Of a stretch of DNA of 64,000 bases, positions 1 through 11,400 are shown piece after piece (the stretch's first letter is position 1; the number at the start of each line of letters is the position of its first letter). This DNA is from Pyropia yezoensis. Its lineage: Eukaryota > Rhodophyta > Bangiophyceae > Bangiales > Bangiaceae. The DNA lies in assembly GCA_009829735.1 (NCBI GenBank), contig CM020620.1, positions 4,580,299-4,644,298 on the forward strand, in the 5' to 3' direction. Below the pieces are notes generated by a model. It ran no database searches, had not been told where the DNA came from, and worked only from the letters and a program-made list of their open reading frames with translations. The position numbers were made by a program, and so were the translations under genes.

Positions 1-1020
1 TCGTGTTGGCGATGCATTGCCGGGCGTGAATGGAACCGTCCCTCGTGCAGAAGGCGATACTGATGTCGGAGGCGCCATAGCACGCACACGGACGTCGCGC
101 GGCCAGTTAAGTGCCGGCAGTGACCGTGCCGGCGGCGCCCATCATGCGGCCCCCCGTGTCCCTGTTTACCAAAACCCTTGCTTTGTGCATCTCTTGGCGC
201 AGGCCGCTCCTGTGACCTCTCCTTCCTTTCCTGGAAGAGCGGCAGATGCGCGTACTCCAGACGGGGGCGTATTTTGCTGCCCGCCCGTCCAAGAGCTGCT
301 CTACAATGGCCGTGCTGTTGCTCGTGGCGTGGTTGACTCCGAGTGTGCTCTAGATCCCGACGCTCAACTTCCCTCGCGCTTCTCGGCGGTATTGCTCAGG
401 TCGCTCTCTGAGAACGCAGCGGAGGTGCCATGCTGGTCGTGGGGCAACAACACACTCGCCGAGTCCTTCCTGGGCGTCATCAGTGTGCATACGTTGGTGT
501 GGCAGACTCGCATGACTGGGTATGTCTTGTTCTCTCTCGATTCGTGGTGCCTTGACTTCCAGCGAGTGCCCGTGGTGGGGAGTGCACCTCAATTGACAAG
601 ACACGCTGTCTGACCCGTTCAGTGCCCTCGTTCTCTTCTGATTCCTGTTGTATACGCAGGCCAAGAGTGGTTCTTTGGGACCGACCCCCCGGGCGCGACG
701 CGCAGAAGCTGGGTAGCGCCGGCGTTCTCAAGTTGGCACCGCCCTGTTCTTCTTTGAAGGGCCTCTCCGCTCTCGTTGAGGAGCACATGCCTGCGTTGGT
801 AATACACGACGTGGAGGTTAGCGAGGGATGTCTCAACAAGGACTACCAGGCTCTGGAGCTGCTGTATTACACCGACGCGTACGAGTACCTGTTGTGGCCG
901 CACTTCAACTCGAAAGATATGTACCATCCTCGGACAATGCGCTTCTTGTGCATGGATGCGAAAGGCGCGCACCGGAGATTATCGGCCCTGTGGAACGCCC
1001 GCTTCTTGTCGGCCATGTAG
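1..1020 (+). CDS. Hypothetical protein, 3' part of a two-exon gene, 5' end outside the window
   Basis: I do not recognise the family. The frame is open from the left edge and has no ATG before position 512, so the start must lie outside the window. Exon A (to 519) ends at a GTATGT donor at 520-525. Exon B starts at 660 after the acceptor TATACGCAG and runs to the stop at 1018-1020. The 140-base intron joins the frames in phase (GG plus G) and gives TRMTGPRVVLWD across the junction. The donor matches that of the helicase intron next door, which supports the splice. Exon B is rich in aromatic and acidic residues (LELLYYTDAYEYLLW, PHFNSKDMYHP) and does not look like a low-complexity shadow. The gene is convergent with the helicase gene, 118 bases away. 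Gene identity and the real start remain open. Confidence 0.42.
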
Positions 1021-1138
1021 GCAGTATCGGAGCGCTTACTGCGAGTGTGCGTGGTAGGGGCGCGACCGCCGGTGACATCTTTTGAATGGCGCACGTGGGA
1101 AAGGTGCACTCGACCTCTCTACTTAAACGATCCATGTC

Positions 1139-2765
1139 CTACGTCTCAACCCCAGGCCTCCCATCGTCCGACGGGTCCACATTATTCTCCCGTAGCTGCC
1201 GCTCGAAGTACGCCACTGCACAGTGGCTGACGCGGATGAGATCAGGGCGGAGGCCACGCACACGGAGGGCAGAGAAAGACCGGACGCGTGAGAGAGCCGT
1301 GTAGATAAGGCCACTCGTGGACCACGTGTCTACGTCGAAGTCAATCTCAACAGCATCAAGTGTCATGCCCTGCGACCTGTGCACCGTGATGGCCCACCCA
1401 AGCAGGAGTGGTAGCTGCATACAGAACGCGACCTCCACCCCCCGTGAGTCATACGCGGAGAAGCGCATCGGCTCAACGCAAACAACACACCCACCAAAGT
1501 CACACGAAACCACCTTCACCGACCGTGTCCCGTCATGGTCGACAATGTTCTTGACGACGATGTCCGTGACCGTGCCCCTTGTTCCGGCCGGTAGTCCCTG
1601 TAGTTTGCGCGTAAGAACGACTGCCGCTGTCAGCTTCAGCGAAAGCGTAAGGTCCACCAAGGTTCGCAGCATAGCAGAAGGGTCGTAAACGAGCCCGCTG
1701 GCCTCTTGGATGATGACGTCCTGCGCCATAAACCGGTGCTCGGGCGCGTCAATGGTTGCCAGTTGTCCCGTGTTGATGTCGAGCGCGGCACTCTTCTTGA
1801 TGCGCAGCTTGGTCACCAGGCCATCAAAGGCAGCCGTCCACGTCGCGTTGATGCGGTCGACGACACTGCGGTTCGTGCGACCCCAGCGCACCCTGTCGAG
1901 GATGTCTTGGAAGTCGCTGTCGCGTGACTGCCTGTGGCAACCCGTCAGGCAGTGAACCACACCGCCCTCGCCCTCAATCGTTGCCCGCCACATGGCACAA
2001 TCAAAAACCATGCGGTCCACCGACGTGTCCGTCACTTTCACAGGGGCGGCTTGCAGCGGGTCGCCGGCAACTGCAGCTAAGAAAAATCGACGACAGGAAG
2101 TCACGGGCATGGTCAGCACTAGAACCCTGGTGGCCAGTAAAATGCAGACAGTAGAATCACGGACGGCGGCGCAGAGGACCGCAAGATGCAGGCCACGGAC
2201 AAAAGCACAAATTGATTAACATACCCACCACTTGACAACCAGAAAACGGACGATGCTGCATATGTGGAGCACCAACCCGGCGCATGACGTAGCTCAGACG
2301 GTCAAACAGGGAGGATGGCACCGTGCAAATCTCATCTATGAACAGCACACGGAGAGCGTTCAGACGCGCACACACAGCATGCCGCTGGAGGATGATACGC
2401 AGCCATGCTCCCCTGGACAGCGGACGAGTGTCCATGCCAAACAAAGAATGAAGAGTTTGGCCTCCAAGCACGAGAGCAGCTGATCCGGCCAGTGCAGTCA
2501 CAGCCACCTCGTCCTGGCTCCACTTTGAATACGCTGCAGCAATCATCCGACGCAGGACCTCACTCTTCCCGCTCCCAGCTCTGCCGAAGAGAGCCACATT
2601 CAGACCCGACTGGAAGTGGTCCAAGGCCCGTTGCTGCGTGGGGTCCAACGTGACTGGTGTCCCAGCCGGTCCCGGTTCAATCTCCATGGCTCCTGAACGA
2701 GGCTGCAAAACAACAGTGTCAAGCACGCTTCGGAAAACAAGACTACTGCGGTGAGAATCATGCAA
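1139..2765 (-). CDS. PIF1-like DNA helicase (superfamily 1B), one intron
   Basis: Predicted ATP-dependent 5'-3' DNA helicase of the PIF1/RRM3 group, which acts in nuclear or mitochondrial genome maintenance or comes from mobile elements. Exon 1 (2765-2225) carries Walker A GRAGSGKS at residues 61-68 and Walker B LFIDEI at 141-146. Exon 2 (2070-1139) continues with VVVAGDPLQAAPV, which is motif III and lies across the splice, and near the C-terminus VHRSQGMTLDAVEID, the usual last helicase motif. The 154-base intron (2224-2071) has a GTATGT donor and a TTAGCTGCAG acceptor. Splicing gives 490 residues, close to a minimal PIF1 core without a long N-terminal domain. A second Met at residue 27 (MEIEPGPAG) could be the true start. 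PIF1-like genes in repeat-rich genomes often derive from transposons, and a transposase-like gene lies 5.6 kb away. Confidence 0.85.
2071..2224 (-). other. Spliceosomal intron of the PIF1-like gene
   Basis: On the minus strand the intron starts GTATGT at 2224 and ends CTGCAG at 2071. Removing it joins the last codons of exon 1 (CQVV) in phase 1 to VAGDPLQ and restores helicase motif III. Without splicing the reading frame ends at 2157. Confidence 0.8.
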
Positions 2766-3570
2766 AAAGCGTGCAGACGGTGCGCACGTCGAGTCAAAGA
2801 CGCATCACAGTACAACAGATCTCTCTTCCCATTCTCCCTGGATGGATGCAAACATACCTTTCTTTGAACACACTTCCGAAGGCGACTGTTGGCACCTGCG
2901 CCGCCGGCTGGAGCCCAACAGATGGCAAGTTCCTTGGAGCGGCGCTTCGGCCGGTGCAGGTTGCACCGACTGGTGAGGATCGCCCACCTGACACTGTGCG
3001 TCCAGACGCTGTCAACGGAATCTCACCGCGCCTCGTTTCCGCCTGTCAATGGTCATGACAGTCGGAGGCTGCCGTGACGTGTGCAGGATGCGGTCAAACA
3101 GAGGACGTCAGCGTGCGTACGTCGCCTGCCCCTTGCGTGGCCGCGTCTGGGCCACTCATTGGCAGCCACTCCAGCCAAGCAGACCTACGTTCATTGTCTC
3201 GAGCGCACGGCGCTGTCCGTCGCGGGGGCATGAGTCGACAACCTGTCAGAGGCACATCCTTGTGGATTTCTAATAATAAACCACAAAATGGCTCTTTTTG
3301 TGGAGATATCCCCAGATTCTCTCTTCCTATTGGCTCTCACGATTGATCTCTCGGAATCTGTCGCCCTACCAGTCGCATGAGGCGGAGGGTGCCCTACGAT
3401 CTTGCGTCCAGTCGTGTGTGTGACGATGATTATACCTCTCCAGTGGATGCAGTCTCGAGTTCCCACCTCCTCATACCGACGTGCGGCTTTCACGACACGC
3501 CGCCAGCGGCGGCAGTCTCATAGCAGCTAAGTAGACGACCACGCGGAGCGTCGCCCAACCGATCCCCTCG
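2766..3570. other. Intergenic, no gene seen
   Basis: This stretch is upstream of the PIF1-like gene. Open frames are short and overlap on both strands without family motifs. A patch near 3270-3350 is less GC-rich. I see no convincing promoter or RNA gene. Confidence 0.4.
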
Positions 3571-3649
3571 GCCGCGGCCCGCGTGGCAAAGCAGAGGGGG
3601 CGGGAACCCGCACACTCGTCAGGTCATCTTGGCGGGCTGCCCGCGCGGC

Positions 3650-4400
3650 GTTCAGCGTCGACGGCTGGCAGAACCGTCACGGCTCCGCGTAGCGGCCGCG
3701 CAGGAGCAGCGGCCGCGGCAGCCGACGCAGCGGCCGGCGGTGGCGTCGCCACGGGCGGCCGCCCGTCCATGGCCGCGGGCGCGTCGGGCGGGTGATGGCG
3801 CTGCTGGGGCGGCGGCCACGACGGCCAGCGCGGCGGCTAGCGGTGGCGCTGCCATGGGCGGCCGCCCGGCCATGGCCGCGGCAGCCGCCGGCACATGGAC
3901 TCGGCCCTGAGGCGGCGACCACGGCGGCCGGCGCGGTGGCTGGCGCTGGCGCCGCCACGGGCGGCCGCGCGGCCATGGCCGCGGCCGCGTCGGGTGGGTG
4001 GAGGCGGCACTCGAGCGGCGGCCACGACGGCCGACGCGGCGGCTGGCGGTGGCGGCGCCGGGGTGGGGGACAAAGCGGCCCGCGCGGTGGTCGGCGGTGG
4101 CGTGAGCACGGGCGACCGCCTGGCTGTGGCTGGGGCCGCGTCGGGCCGGTGGTGGCGTCGCTTGGGTGGCGGCCGTGGCGGCCGGCGAGGCGGGTGCTGG
4201 CGGCGCTGGGCCGGCGGCAGCGGCGTCCAGCGCGGCAGCTGGAGGTGCGGTCGGCACGGGCGGCCGCCAGGCTGTGGCCGCGGCCGGCGGGGCGGGTGGA
4301 GGCGGCGCTGGGGCGACGGCCACGGCGGCCGACGCGGCGGGTGGCGATGGCGCCTCCCAGGGTGGCCGTCTGATTGTGGCCGCGGCCGAGGTGTGTGTGA
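3650..4400. repeat. GC-rich minisatellite, about 102 and then about 150 base period
   Basis: A block around CGGGCGGCCGC followed by CCATGGCCGCGG recurs near 3748, 3850, 3953, 4104 and 4254. The spacing is about 102 bases for the first three copies and about 150 for the last ones, as if a higher-order unit took over. A GGCGGCCACGACGGCC box alternates with it. All six frames are nearly free of stops here, but the amino-acid character changes from Ala/Pro-rich to Arg-rich within single frames. I therefore treat the block as non-coding. Confidence 0.65.
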
Positions 4401-4449
4401 CGATTGCCCTGTGGCGGTCAGTGTCGGCGCGCACCTCGGGCACTGGTAC

Positions 4450-5370
4450 CCCCAGGACCTTGTTGGCCTCCATCGGCAGGAGTAACGCAGGTAATTGCGA
4501 CTGCGATTGTGACTGGTGCCTCCGCGGGTCGCTCCAGTGCGAGTGAGGGCGTTGCGAGGTGGTCGCATGCACCTCAGAAAGCAGAGTAAAGAGCCGGCGG
4601 GAGGCGATTCGCGACAGACACGAACTGGAATCGCAAAAGCAACGGACAAAGGGAGCGCGGTGGGATGGTGTGGCGATGTACATGGCATGTAGGTCAGTGA
4701 GAGTTTGCGATGCGCGACGAAGCCCGCGGGGGATGATGGCAATAGGGGCCAAAGTGGGGTAAGCACGGCAGTAGCTGTGGTGGCGAGGACCTTTCTGAAA
4801 CGCCCATTGCGGGTGACGTCCGGATTTAATCGGCGCAGCTGCTTTGCCTGCGCGCAGGGTTGTGTGCTGTCGGCGAGCGTGGGACGCAGCTGTCGGTAAA
4901 GACCACTCCCCCCACATCTCAGCTCAAGCATGTAGAGAACAATATGCTCGCACTTTACTGCAGTGGCGAGCAAACATTGTGCTGCATACGAGAGCATCAG
5001 GCGCGCTCGAAGTGAGGCGTCCCATGCTTGTCGACGGTTGCAGAGCGCTGTCCTTGCCCTATTGTTGCCTCGTTTTCAGATTGCACTCTTTGCACCTGCG
5101 AGTAGACAAGGCTCGCGCTGAGGCCACGCACAACGACTGCCCGAAAGTCACGGTTTCCTCACGACGCGTCTTCTGTTGCTGTACGACGACAAATGCGCTC
5201 ACATGGGCGGTCGACAACCGTGTCGCATGTGAGCCGTGCAGACAGCAAGTAGCCTCAGACTGGTAGACTGCCTCGCACCAGTACATGTGTAGTACACGAA
5301 CTAAGGACGACTGATCCCGATGAGGACTAGTGTGTCTGTTGCATGTGGTTGCACCGCGCGTGTATTTGCC
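4450..5370. other. Intergenic, no gene seen
   Basis: Normal-complexity DNA between two repeat blocks. The longest open frame (plus strand, 4844-5266, 140 codons) has no recognisable motif and no good start context. Confidence 0.35.
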
Positions 5371-5379
5371 ACTCCAGCC

Positions 5380-5790
5380 ATAGAGCACACGCCACTCCAG
5401 CCGGCGGCGAAACAGAGCGCGCACCATCTACAGTGCGCGTCTGTGTGCCACTCGCCAATGAGCGCAAGTGTGTGGCCCCTCAAAAGTGCGCCACTGTGCA
5501 CTCTCGCAAGTGCGGGCAGGTGTGAGCGCTCACTAATGTAACAAGTGTGCACACCCACTAGTGCGCCAGAGTGTGAAACCCCAGCAGTGTGCGGATGTGT
5601 GACGCCTTCCACCCGTGTGAGTCAGCTTGCTCCCCAAATCGTCACCAGAGTGCACTCCTACGAATGCGCGCATGAGCGCAACCCCACCAACTTGCACATG
5701 GTTGCACTCTTGGCACTGTGGGCAAGCGCAGACTCCTGGAACTGTGCACAGCTGGCCCTTTCACCATAGCACCCGAGTGCGCGACCTCAG
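5380..5790. repeat. Degenerate minisatellite with about 26-base unit starting TGTG
   Basis: Between about 5448 and 5630 successive units of 25-26 bases each begin with TGTG and contain a CACTC/CACTA and AGTGCG core. Examples of unit heads are TGTGCCACTCGCC, TGTGCACTCTCGC, TGTGAGCGCTCAC, TGTGCACACCCAC and TGTGAAACCCCAG. More degenerate copies flank this core on both sides. The unit length is not a multiple of three and no frame persists. Confidence 0.6.
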
Positions 5791-5799
5791 CAGTGTTGG

Positions 5800-7160
5800 G
5801 AAGCGTGCAACGGTGATTTCGTACTTTGCAGTCGGTGGGTGACGCAGGGTGAACCTCACCTGATTACACGGCGAGGAGCCATCGGCCGCTGCCGATGCCT
5901 ACTCACGGTCACAGGGAGACTGAGATAATGACCCTCGTGGATGCCAGTGACTGAACTCAGGCAAGCTGTCGTGTCAACCCTGTGGTCAAGGCCATTGCAC
6001 TACGACGACCGCAGCGCACAGCAGGTCTTCAACGCTGTTAGAGTACAGTGACTATCACAGCATCCTTCTTGCTAAAGAAGAGGACGCGTGGGAACGCGGC
6101 ACGGACAGTAGTGGACCGGACTCTTTGAAGGCCGAGCCATCGCGTCGCTCAGCGGCTGTCCACGCAGCTCACGGCCGGCATGCACCATAGGACCTGGAAT
6201 GTGACAACACATGGCTCTTCTCTGCGGCGTACGAGACGGGGCCGGCGTTAGCTGATAGGGCCTGGCAGGACTGGACATACTTGTCGGCGGTCGTCGACGG
6301 GTCTGCCGGCGATAGTTTGTGGGACCTGCCAGGCGCAGACCTCAGACAGGCGGGGTCCTGGTAGTCGTGCCTGTGAGCACTCATGCACGCCGGCAATACA
6401 CACGTGGATGCTGCTGCCAGCATTTGGCTTCGAGGCCGAAGTTGATGGCAGCCGATGGGCGCCGCCAGATGGGCGTCACGTCCCCGCCTCTGCGCTTCAG
6501 TCGCTTGGCGAGTCGCTATAGGCATGCGGTAAGAGGAGGGAGGGTCAGGAAGAAACAAGGTACGATCTCCGTGTGCGAGAGAGTTACAGAGCGATGCGCT
6601 CGCAAGTATCACCAACCATCTACAATCGTTGTGCATTTGGTTCATTCTCGGCATTGAATTCTACCCAAAAAGCTAGATTCAATGGTTGACATCTGTTTCA
6701 TCGGGCATAAAACCCATGGTGGCCCCCTGGAATTGTGGTCCGTCTTCCATCTGGGCTGCAGGAGACAGGTCCTCTCGCGGTCGTTTACCCCTGGCCAAGC
6801 GGGGTGTGTTGAGCCCAATCTGCCATCCCTCCGTCCTCATCCCGCGTCGCGCGTCTTTTTCCACTCCGAGGCGCCGCGACCACAGCTCCAGCGACGCACC
6901 ACTGCAGCAAGTCGGCCGTCTATTGCCCGAGTTCATGGACCACGTTTTCGTCGCGACCGCGAGCACGGCCGACCTGGTGAGGGGCGCCTAGCACCTCTGC
7001 GGCAGCGAGGGTGATCACCAATGTGCCGGATGTAACGCCACCTCTCCGTGTCGTCGGGATGATCCGGTCGCTGTCTTACGTTGTGTCCGCGCTGGCGACA
7101 TGCCGCCACATGGTCGTCTCTGGCGGTGGCTGATAGTGTCTCCCGTTGGTGGACCTCAAC
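5800..7160. other. Intergenic, no gene seen
   Basis: Mixed-composition DNA. Open frames up to 161 codons (minus strand, 6169-6654) have no motif or supporting context. Confidence 0.35.
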
Positions 7161-7489
7161 ATGATTGCGTGGGAGGGGGGCGACAAGGAGGTGGGAGTGT
7201 GATGGTAGGGTGGCGCGTGGGGGGTCGGCGGGGCGGAGGAGCGCAGTTTTGACGAGGGTAAGAGGGACGAACGAGGCGGCTGGAAGAAGGTCGGGAGCGA
7301 GGTGGAGCGGGGGCACGACAGGTGAGCGACGGCACTTTTACGGCAATACTTGCTCACCACGCGAAGCAGCTGCTAGCCGATGGGGCGGCAGCCAGCGTGG
7401 CCTCCGTCTCCTGCTGCATGCGTTGCTGCTGCCACATCCGTGCCGCCCGGGTGCCTTCATACCGATACCTCAACCGTCGGCCCACCAGC

Positions 7490-8350
7490 GTCTTCTCGCC
7501 GCCACCCTCGCCGCCGGCCGACCCCCCTCACCCCTCCCCCCTCCACCAAGTCACACCCGCAGCAGCGACGCCACGCCCACCCGCCGCCTCACCCCCACCG
7601 CCGACGTCCGTCGCCGGCACCCGAAAAACAGCCAGCGGCTCACCTTACTCCGCACCGACCGGCCCCTGCCACTCCCATCCCCACCCCCTCCCCCACCACC
7701 ACCGCCACCACCCCCACCCCCACCCCCGCCACGACCACCCCCCTCGGCACCCCCCCCCAATGATGCCATGCCACTACCGCCGCCACCCCCGCCGCGGCCG
7801 CCACCCCCCCCGCGGCCCGACGCCCCCCAGCGCGTGCCGGAGAGGCGGCCACGGCGGCCGCGGCTGGCCGCCGTCGCGGTCGTCGTAACGGGCGACACAA
7901 CCTCGCCTCCCCCCCCCCCAGGCGTACACCCCCCTCCCCCCCTCATCACCGTCGACGCAGAGCTCTCTGCCCGCCGCACCGGCGGCGCGCCAACCCCACA
8001 GGCAGCCACGCCAGCAACCCCTCCCCCCACCCCCCCGCCCCCCTCGCGGCGCCCCCCCCCCCCCCCCCCCCGTCGGTGGCCCGAGCAGCACGTCCTTCAG
8101 CCCCCCGCCGAGCGACAGCGTCGGCGCGTCGCCGTCAGGCGCCCCCCCCCCCCCGCCCCCCCCCCCGGCCGCCCCTCCCACCGCAACGACGGCGCAGCCG
8201 CGGAGAGGGCGCTCGCCGACCGCTCGGGCGGCGGCGGCACCGCCGCCGCCGCCGCCGAGGTGCTCGCCGACCGCGACGGCGACGGCGGCGGCGCCACCGC
8301 CGAGTACGTGCTGTCCGACCGCGACGGCGGCGCGGGGGGTAGGCCCGCCG
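7490..8350. repeat. C-rich low-complexity tract with proline-type runs
   Basis: The plus strand is dominated by CCCCCACC-like runs and C homopolymers (for example 8057-8070 and 8148-8166). Near 8215-8330 there are short repeats of the type CTCGCCGACCGCGACGGCGG. A 436-codon frame (7165-8475) crosses the tract and would encode a proline-rich protein. It starts in unremarkable sequence and runs antisense into the end of the transposase-like gene, so I do not call it. Confidence 0.5.
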
Positions 8351-8406
8351 ACCACGACCTACGGCAGCAAAGAATAAAAGAGCACCTACATCAATGCAGG
8401 GCCATG

Positions 8407-11400
8407 TCACGCCCCATCGGCACCCATCGAGTCCCCGGCACCACGCTCCTCGGCACTCCCCTCGCCACTCAATGAGCTCACGCTCGTAGACGCGGATATG
8501 TCTCCAGACACAGTGGCATAGTCAGGATCACTCCCACTCGCGCGCTCACAATCACGCTCACGCTCACCCTCGCCCTCGTACAACTGCATTGCCCTGTTGT
8601 CTTCTGGCACGATCTCATCTACGTCATCGGCGGAAGACTCGGAGTCGGTGATGGCGTCTGACGCCGGATCGGGCTCGTCGCAGCACCAGCAAGGATAGAG
8701 CGTGAAGAATCGACCGGCAAGGTCGCAGTCGTCAGGTAGACGTTCCACCTTCAAAGCCCACTTGGTCTGTGCCTCGTGGTTCAGAATGGCCGTCTGGTAC
8801 GCCAAGAGGTTGGTGTAGGGCACAACGCCCATGCCCTGGAGCGTAGTCTGGATGCGACGGATGGGTGCGTTACGCTGCTCTGGAGCCCCCGAGTCCACTC
8901 CGTCCAGCTTGGCATACGAACGCGGGTCGAATGCGTCCGAGCACAGATGATTGAAGATATGGAACCGGTCCGACACCACGGTGCAGTCCAGCAGAAGCCA
9001 AGCCAGCTTCCCGAGCGCCACACGGAAAGCGCCACAAGAGAAGTCGTAGATGAGGAACCGCGGCAGGCGCGCAAAACGGGAGAGCAGCATGTTGAGCAGA
9101 ACCTGAGGCGCCTCCTTGCGGTCCAGGACGGAGAAGGCGATAATCAGAGGGTGCTTGCACCCGCAACAGAACGTCATGGCGCCCGGCGAGAACTTGTGTG
9201 CCTTGGCGTAGTGCTTCGAGCACATGCCGGTGGACAACACTTCCTTCCAAAGAAACGGCTCGGGGCGACACTGAGGTAGAGAAGGCGCGCAGGTACCGGT
9301 TCGTTCATGGCTTCTATCAGCGGATGGGTATGCCGCGCGAAAATCGCGAGCCATGTCCGCCTGCGAGCGCCCGCCGCCCTCCCACTTGCTCTGGTACCGG
9401 GTTGACCCTTCCGGTCCGTTGCGCCACTCCGCCACAAATTGGTCAATCGACGCCGCAACGCACCGCAGACCGTTGGCAAGAGTTGACGACAGCCCAGCGT
9501 GCGCCTCAAACATGCACGAGAAAGAGCGCAGACCCAACTGCACGAAGCGCAGCTCGCGCAGTAAGATGACGATGGGCGCATGGTCGTCATCGTCCTTAGG
9601 GTCTGCGTCCGACGTCGACCGAGCCAGTAGATCCGCCACGACCGCTCCGTGGTTCACTTGGTCTAAAAGCGTGGCCAGCTGGCGCAACACCTCTGCATGG
9701 CCAGGGCGGAACGGGAGGACGACGCTGTCAATGGTGATTGCAGTCACAAAAGACAACAGCTCCCGCCGCTGGTCCTTGTCGAGCGCCACTACCGCCGGAC
9801 GAAGAAATGGGGAGTCCGCTTCCACGTCACCCTTCCCGGCTTTGAACCGCTTGCGGCCACAATCTGGCTGACGGGGGGGCGCCTGTCGCCCACGTGCAAC
9901 AGATGCGCCGTTGGTATCTCCTTGCAGCTGGGCAGCAGGAGTGGTCAGAGAGAGCGGTGCAGCGCCAGTGTCACGTGCGTGCTGAGCGGCCCGATAAGCA
10001 GGCGTCTTCACAGCAGCTGCCGGCGGGTTCTTCAAAGGACTGAGCCGTTGTGATGAGCGGTCAGTAGGAGGAGCCAGCAAAGTACCTTGTGCTGGAATGT
10101 GCTTGGAGGAGGGCGGTGGCGCGTCCAGGCCGGCTACATTGTCGCCAGCAGGCTGCGCTGAACTTCGCATCACGCCTTGTGGAAGAGTCGTCGTAGGTGC
10201 GCCCGCAACTTGCTGGTCTGCGGCATCTGTAGGCTGGGAGGGCTTCTGCTTGCCAGACTTGCGTGAGTTGATGTATGCCGCCAGGTGCTGGCAGGCCTCC
10301 GTGCGCCTGGCCGCCTCGACGCGACTGCGGGTCTTGTACTTGGCCAGCCCCGTGTGCAGCGCCGTCAACAGCTTCGCTGCTGCTGCGTTCATGTCAAAGA
10401 TGGATCCCAGCACCCCGGCAATCGCCTTCTCTCCCGCCGTCTGGGAAACTCTGCCATCGATGGGAAGGGCATCGGGCAACAACACGCCAACAGCCAGTTG
10501 AGCAGGCTTCACAGCCCGAGACAGCAGCTTCAGATCCTTCTTTGGCTTCATGACGTCGCGCACAATCCGCCGGACGCTTTCGCCTCGAATGAGGTAGGCG
10601 GCCCTGATCGCACGTCGATTCTCAGGTACAGCCTCCACGACGTGGTCAAACTGCACGTGGTCTGCACCACTGCCAAAGCCCACCCAGATCGAGTCAGCAG
10701 ACACCCACTTGTACCTGCCGTCGTTGTCCATGCAGTGCACACAAGTAAACAGCTCGGGGGGCAGATCTGCTGCCATCAGCTTCAGGCCGACTACGACAAT
10801 GTTGCGCAAGATGCGGCCGCTGCGCGTTGGGTTGGTGGATGGAAGGACGCCAGCTACCGTTTCTCTGCGCACGGCTCTGATCCACTTTGTAGTGCTCGTC
10901 GTCAGTGCTGCCCCATCCGCAGCGTCGTGCGCCATGGACCTCATCCACGTCACAGTGGCAGCGGATGTCATCGTGAGGAGAACGATATGCTCCTCTCGAC
11001 CGTCGCGGCACACCCACTGCTCGCATGACGAGCACTTGGCCACGTGCACCACCATCTTGCAGAAGCCGCGAGTGCAGGCGATAGCCCCTGTTCTTGTCGA
11101 CGGCAAGATGAGCTGGTGAGGCTTCCCCCGTGCAGCGCAAAATTGGCAGCGCTTTGGAGCAGGGACGACGAACTCCCCGCCAGAAACCGTCTTGGCCGAC
11201 ACCTCCGCATTAAGGCGTATGGCAGCAACACAGTTATGCAAGGGGATACGAAGTCGGGATATAGCGGACACCTCCAGTGAGGGAGCGGCACTCTGCGCCG
11301 ATGTCCAATGCGCGTGGTGAGGAGCGCCGCACTCTTGCGCAACAATGACGTGGGAGCAGGTCCTCGTCCGAGCGCCGGGGCAAAGAGAGCAAGATGACCT

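Noticed and set aside
3652..4997. Open frames of 386-421 codons on the minus strand
   Set aside because: They cross the GC minisatellite, change amino-acid character midway and have no motif.
7165..8475. 436-codon proline-rich frame on the plus strand
   Set aside because: It comes from C-rich simple sequence, has an unconvincing start, and overlaps the tail of the better supported gene on the other strand.
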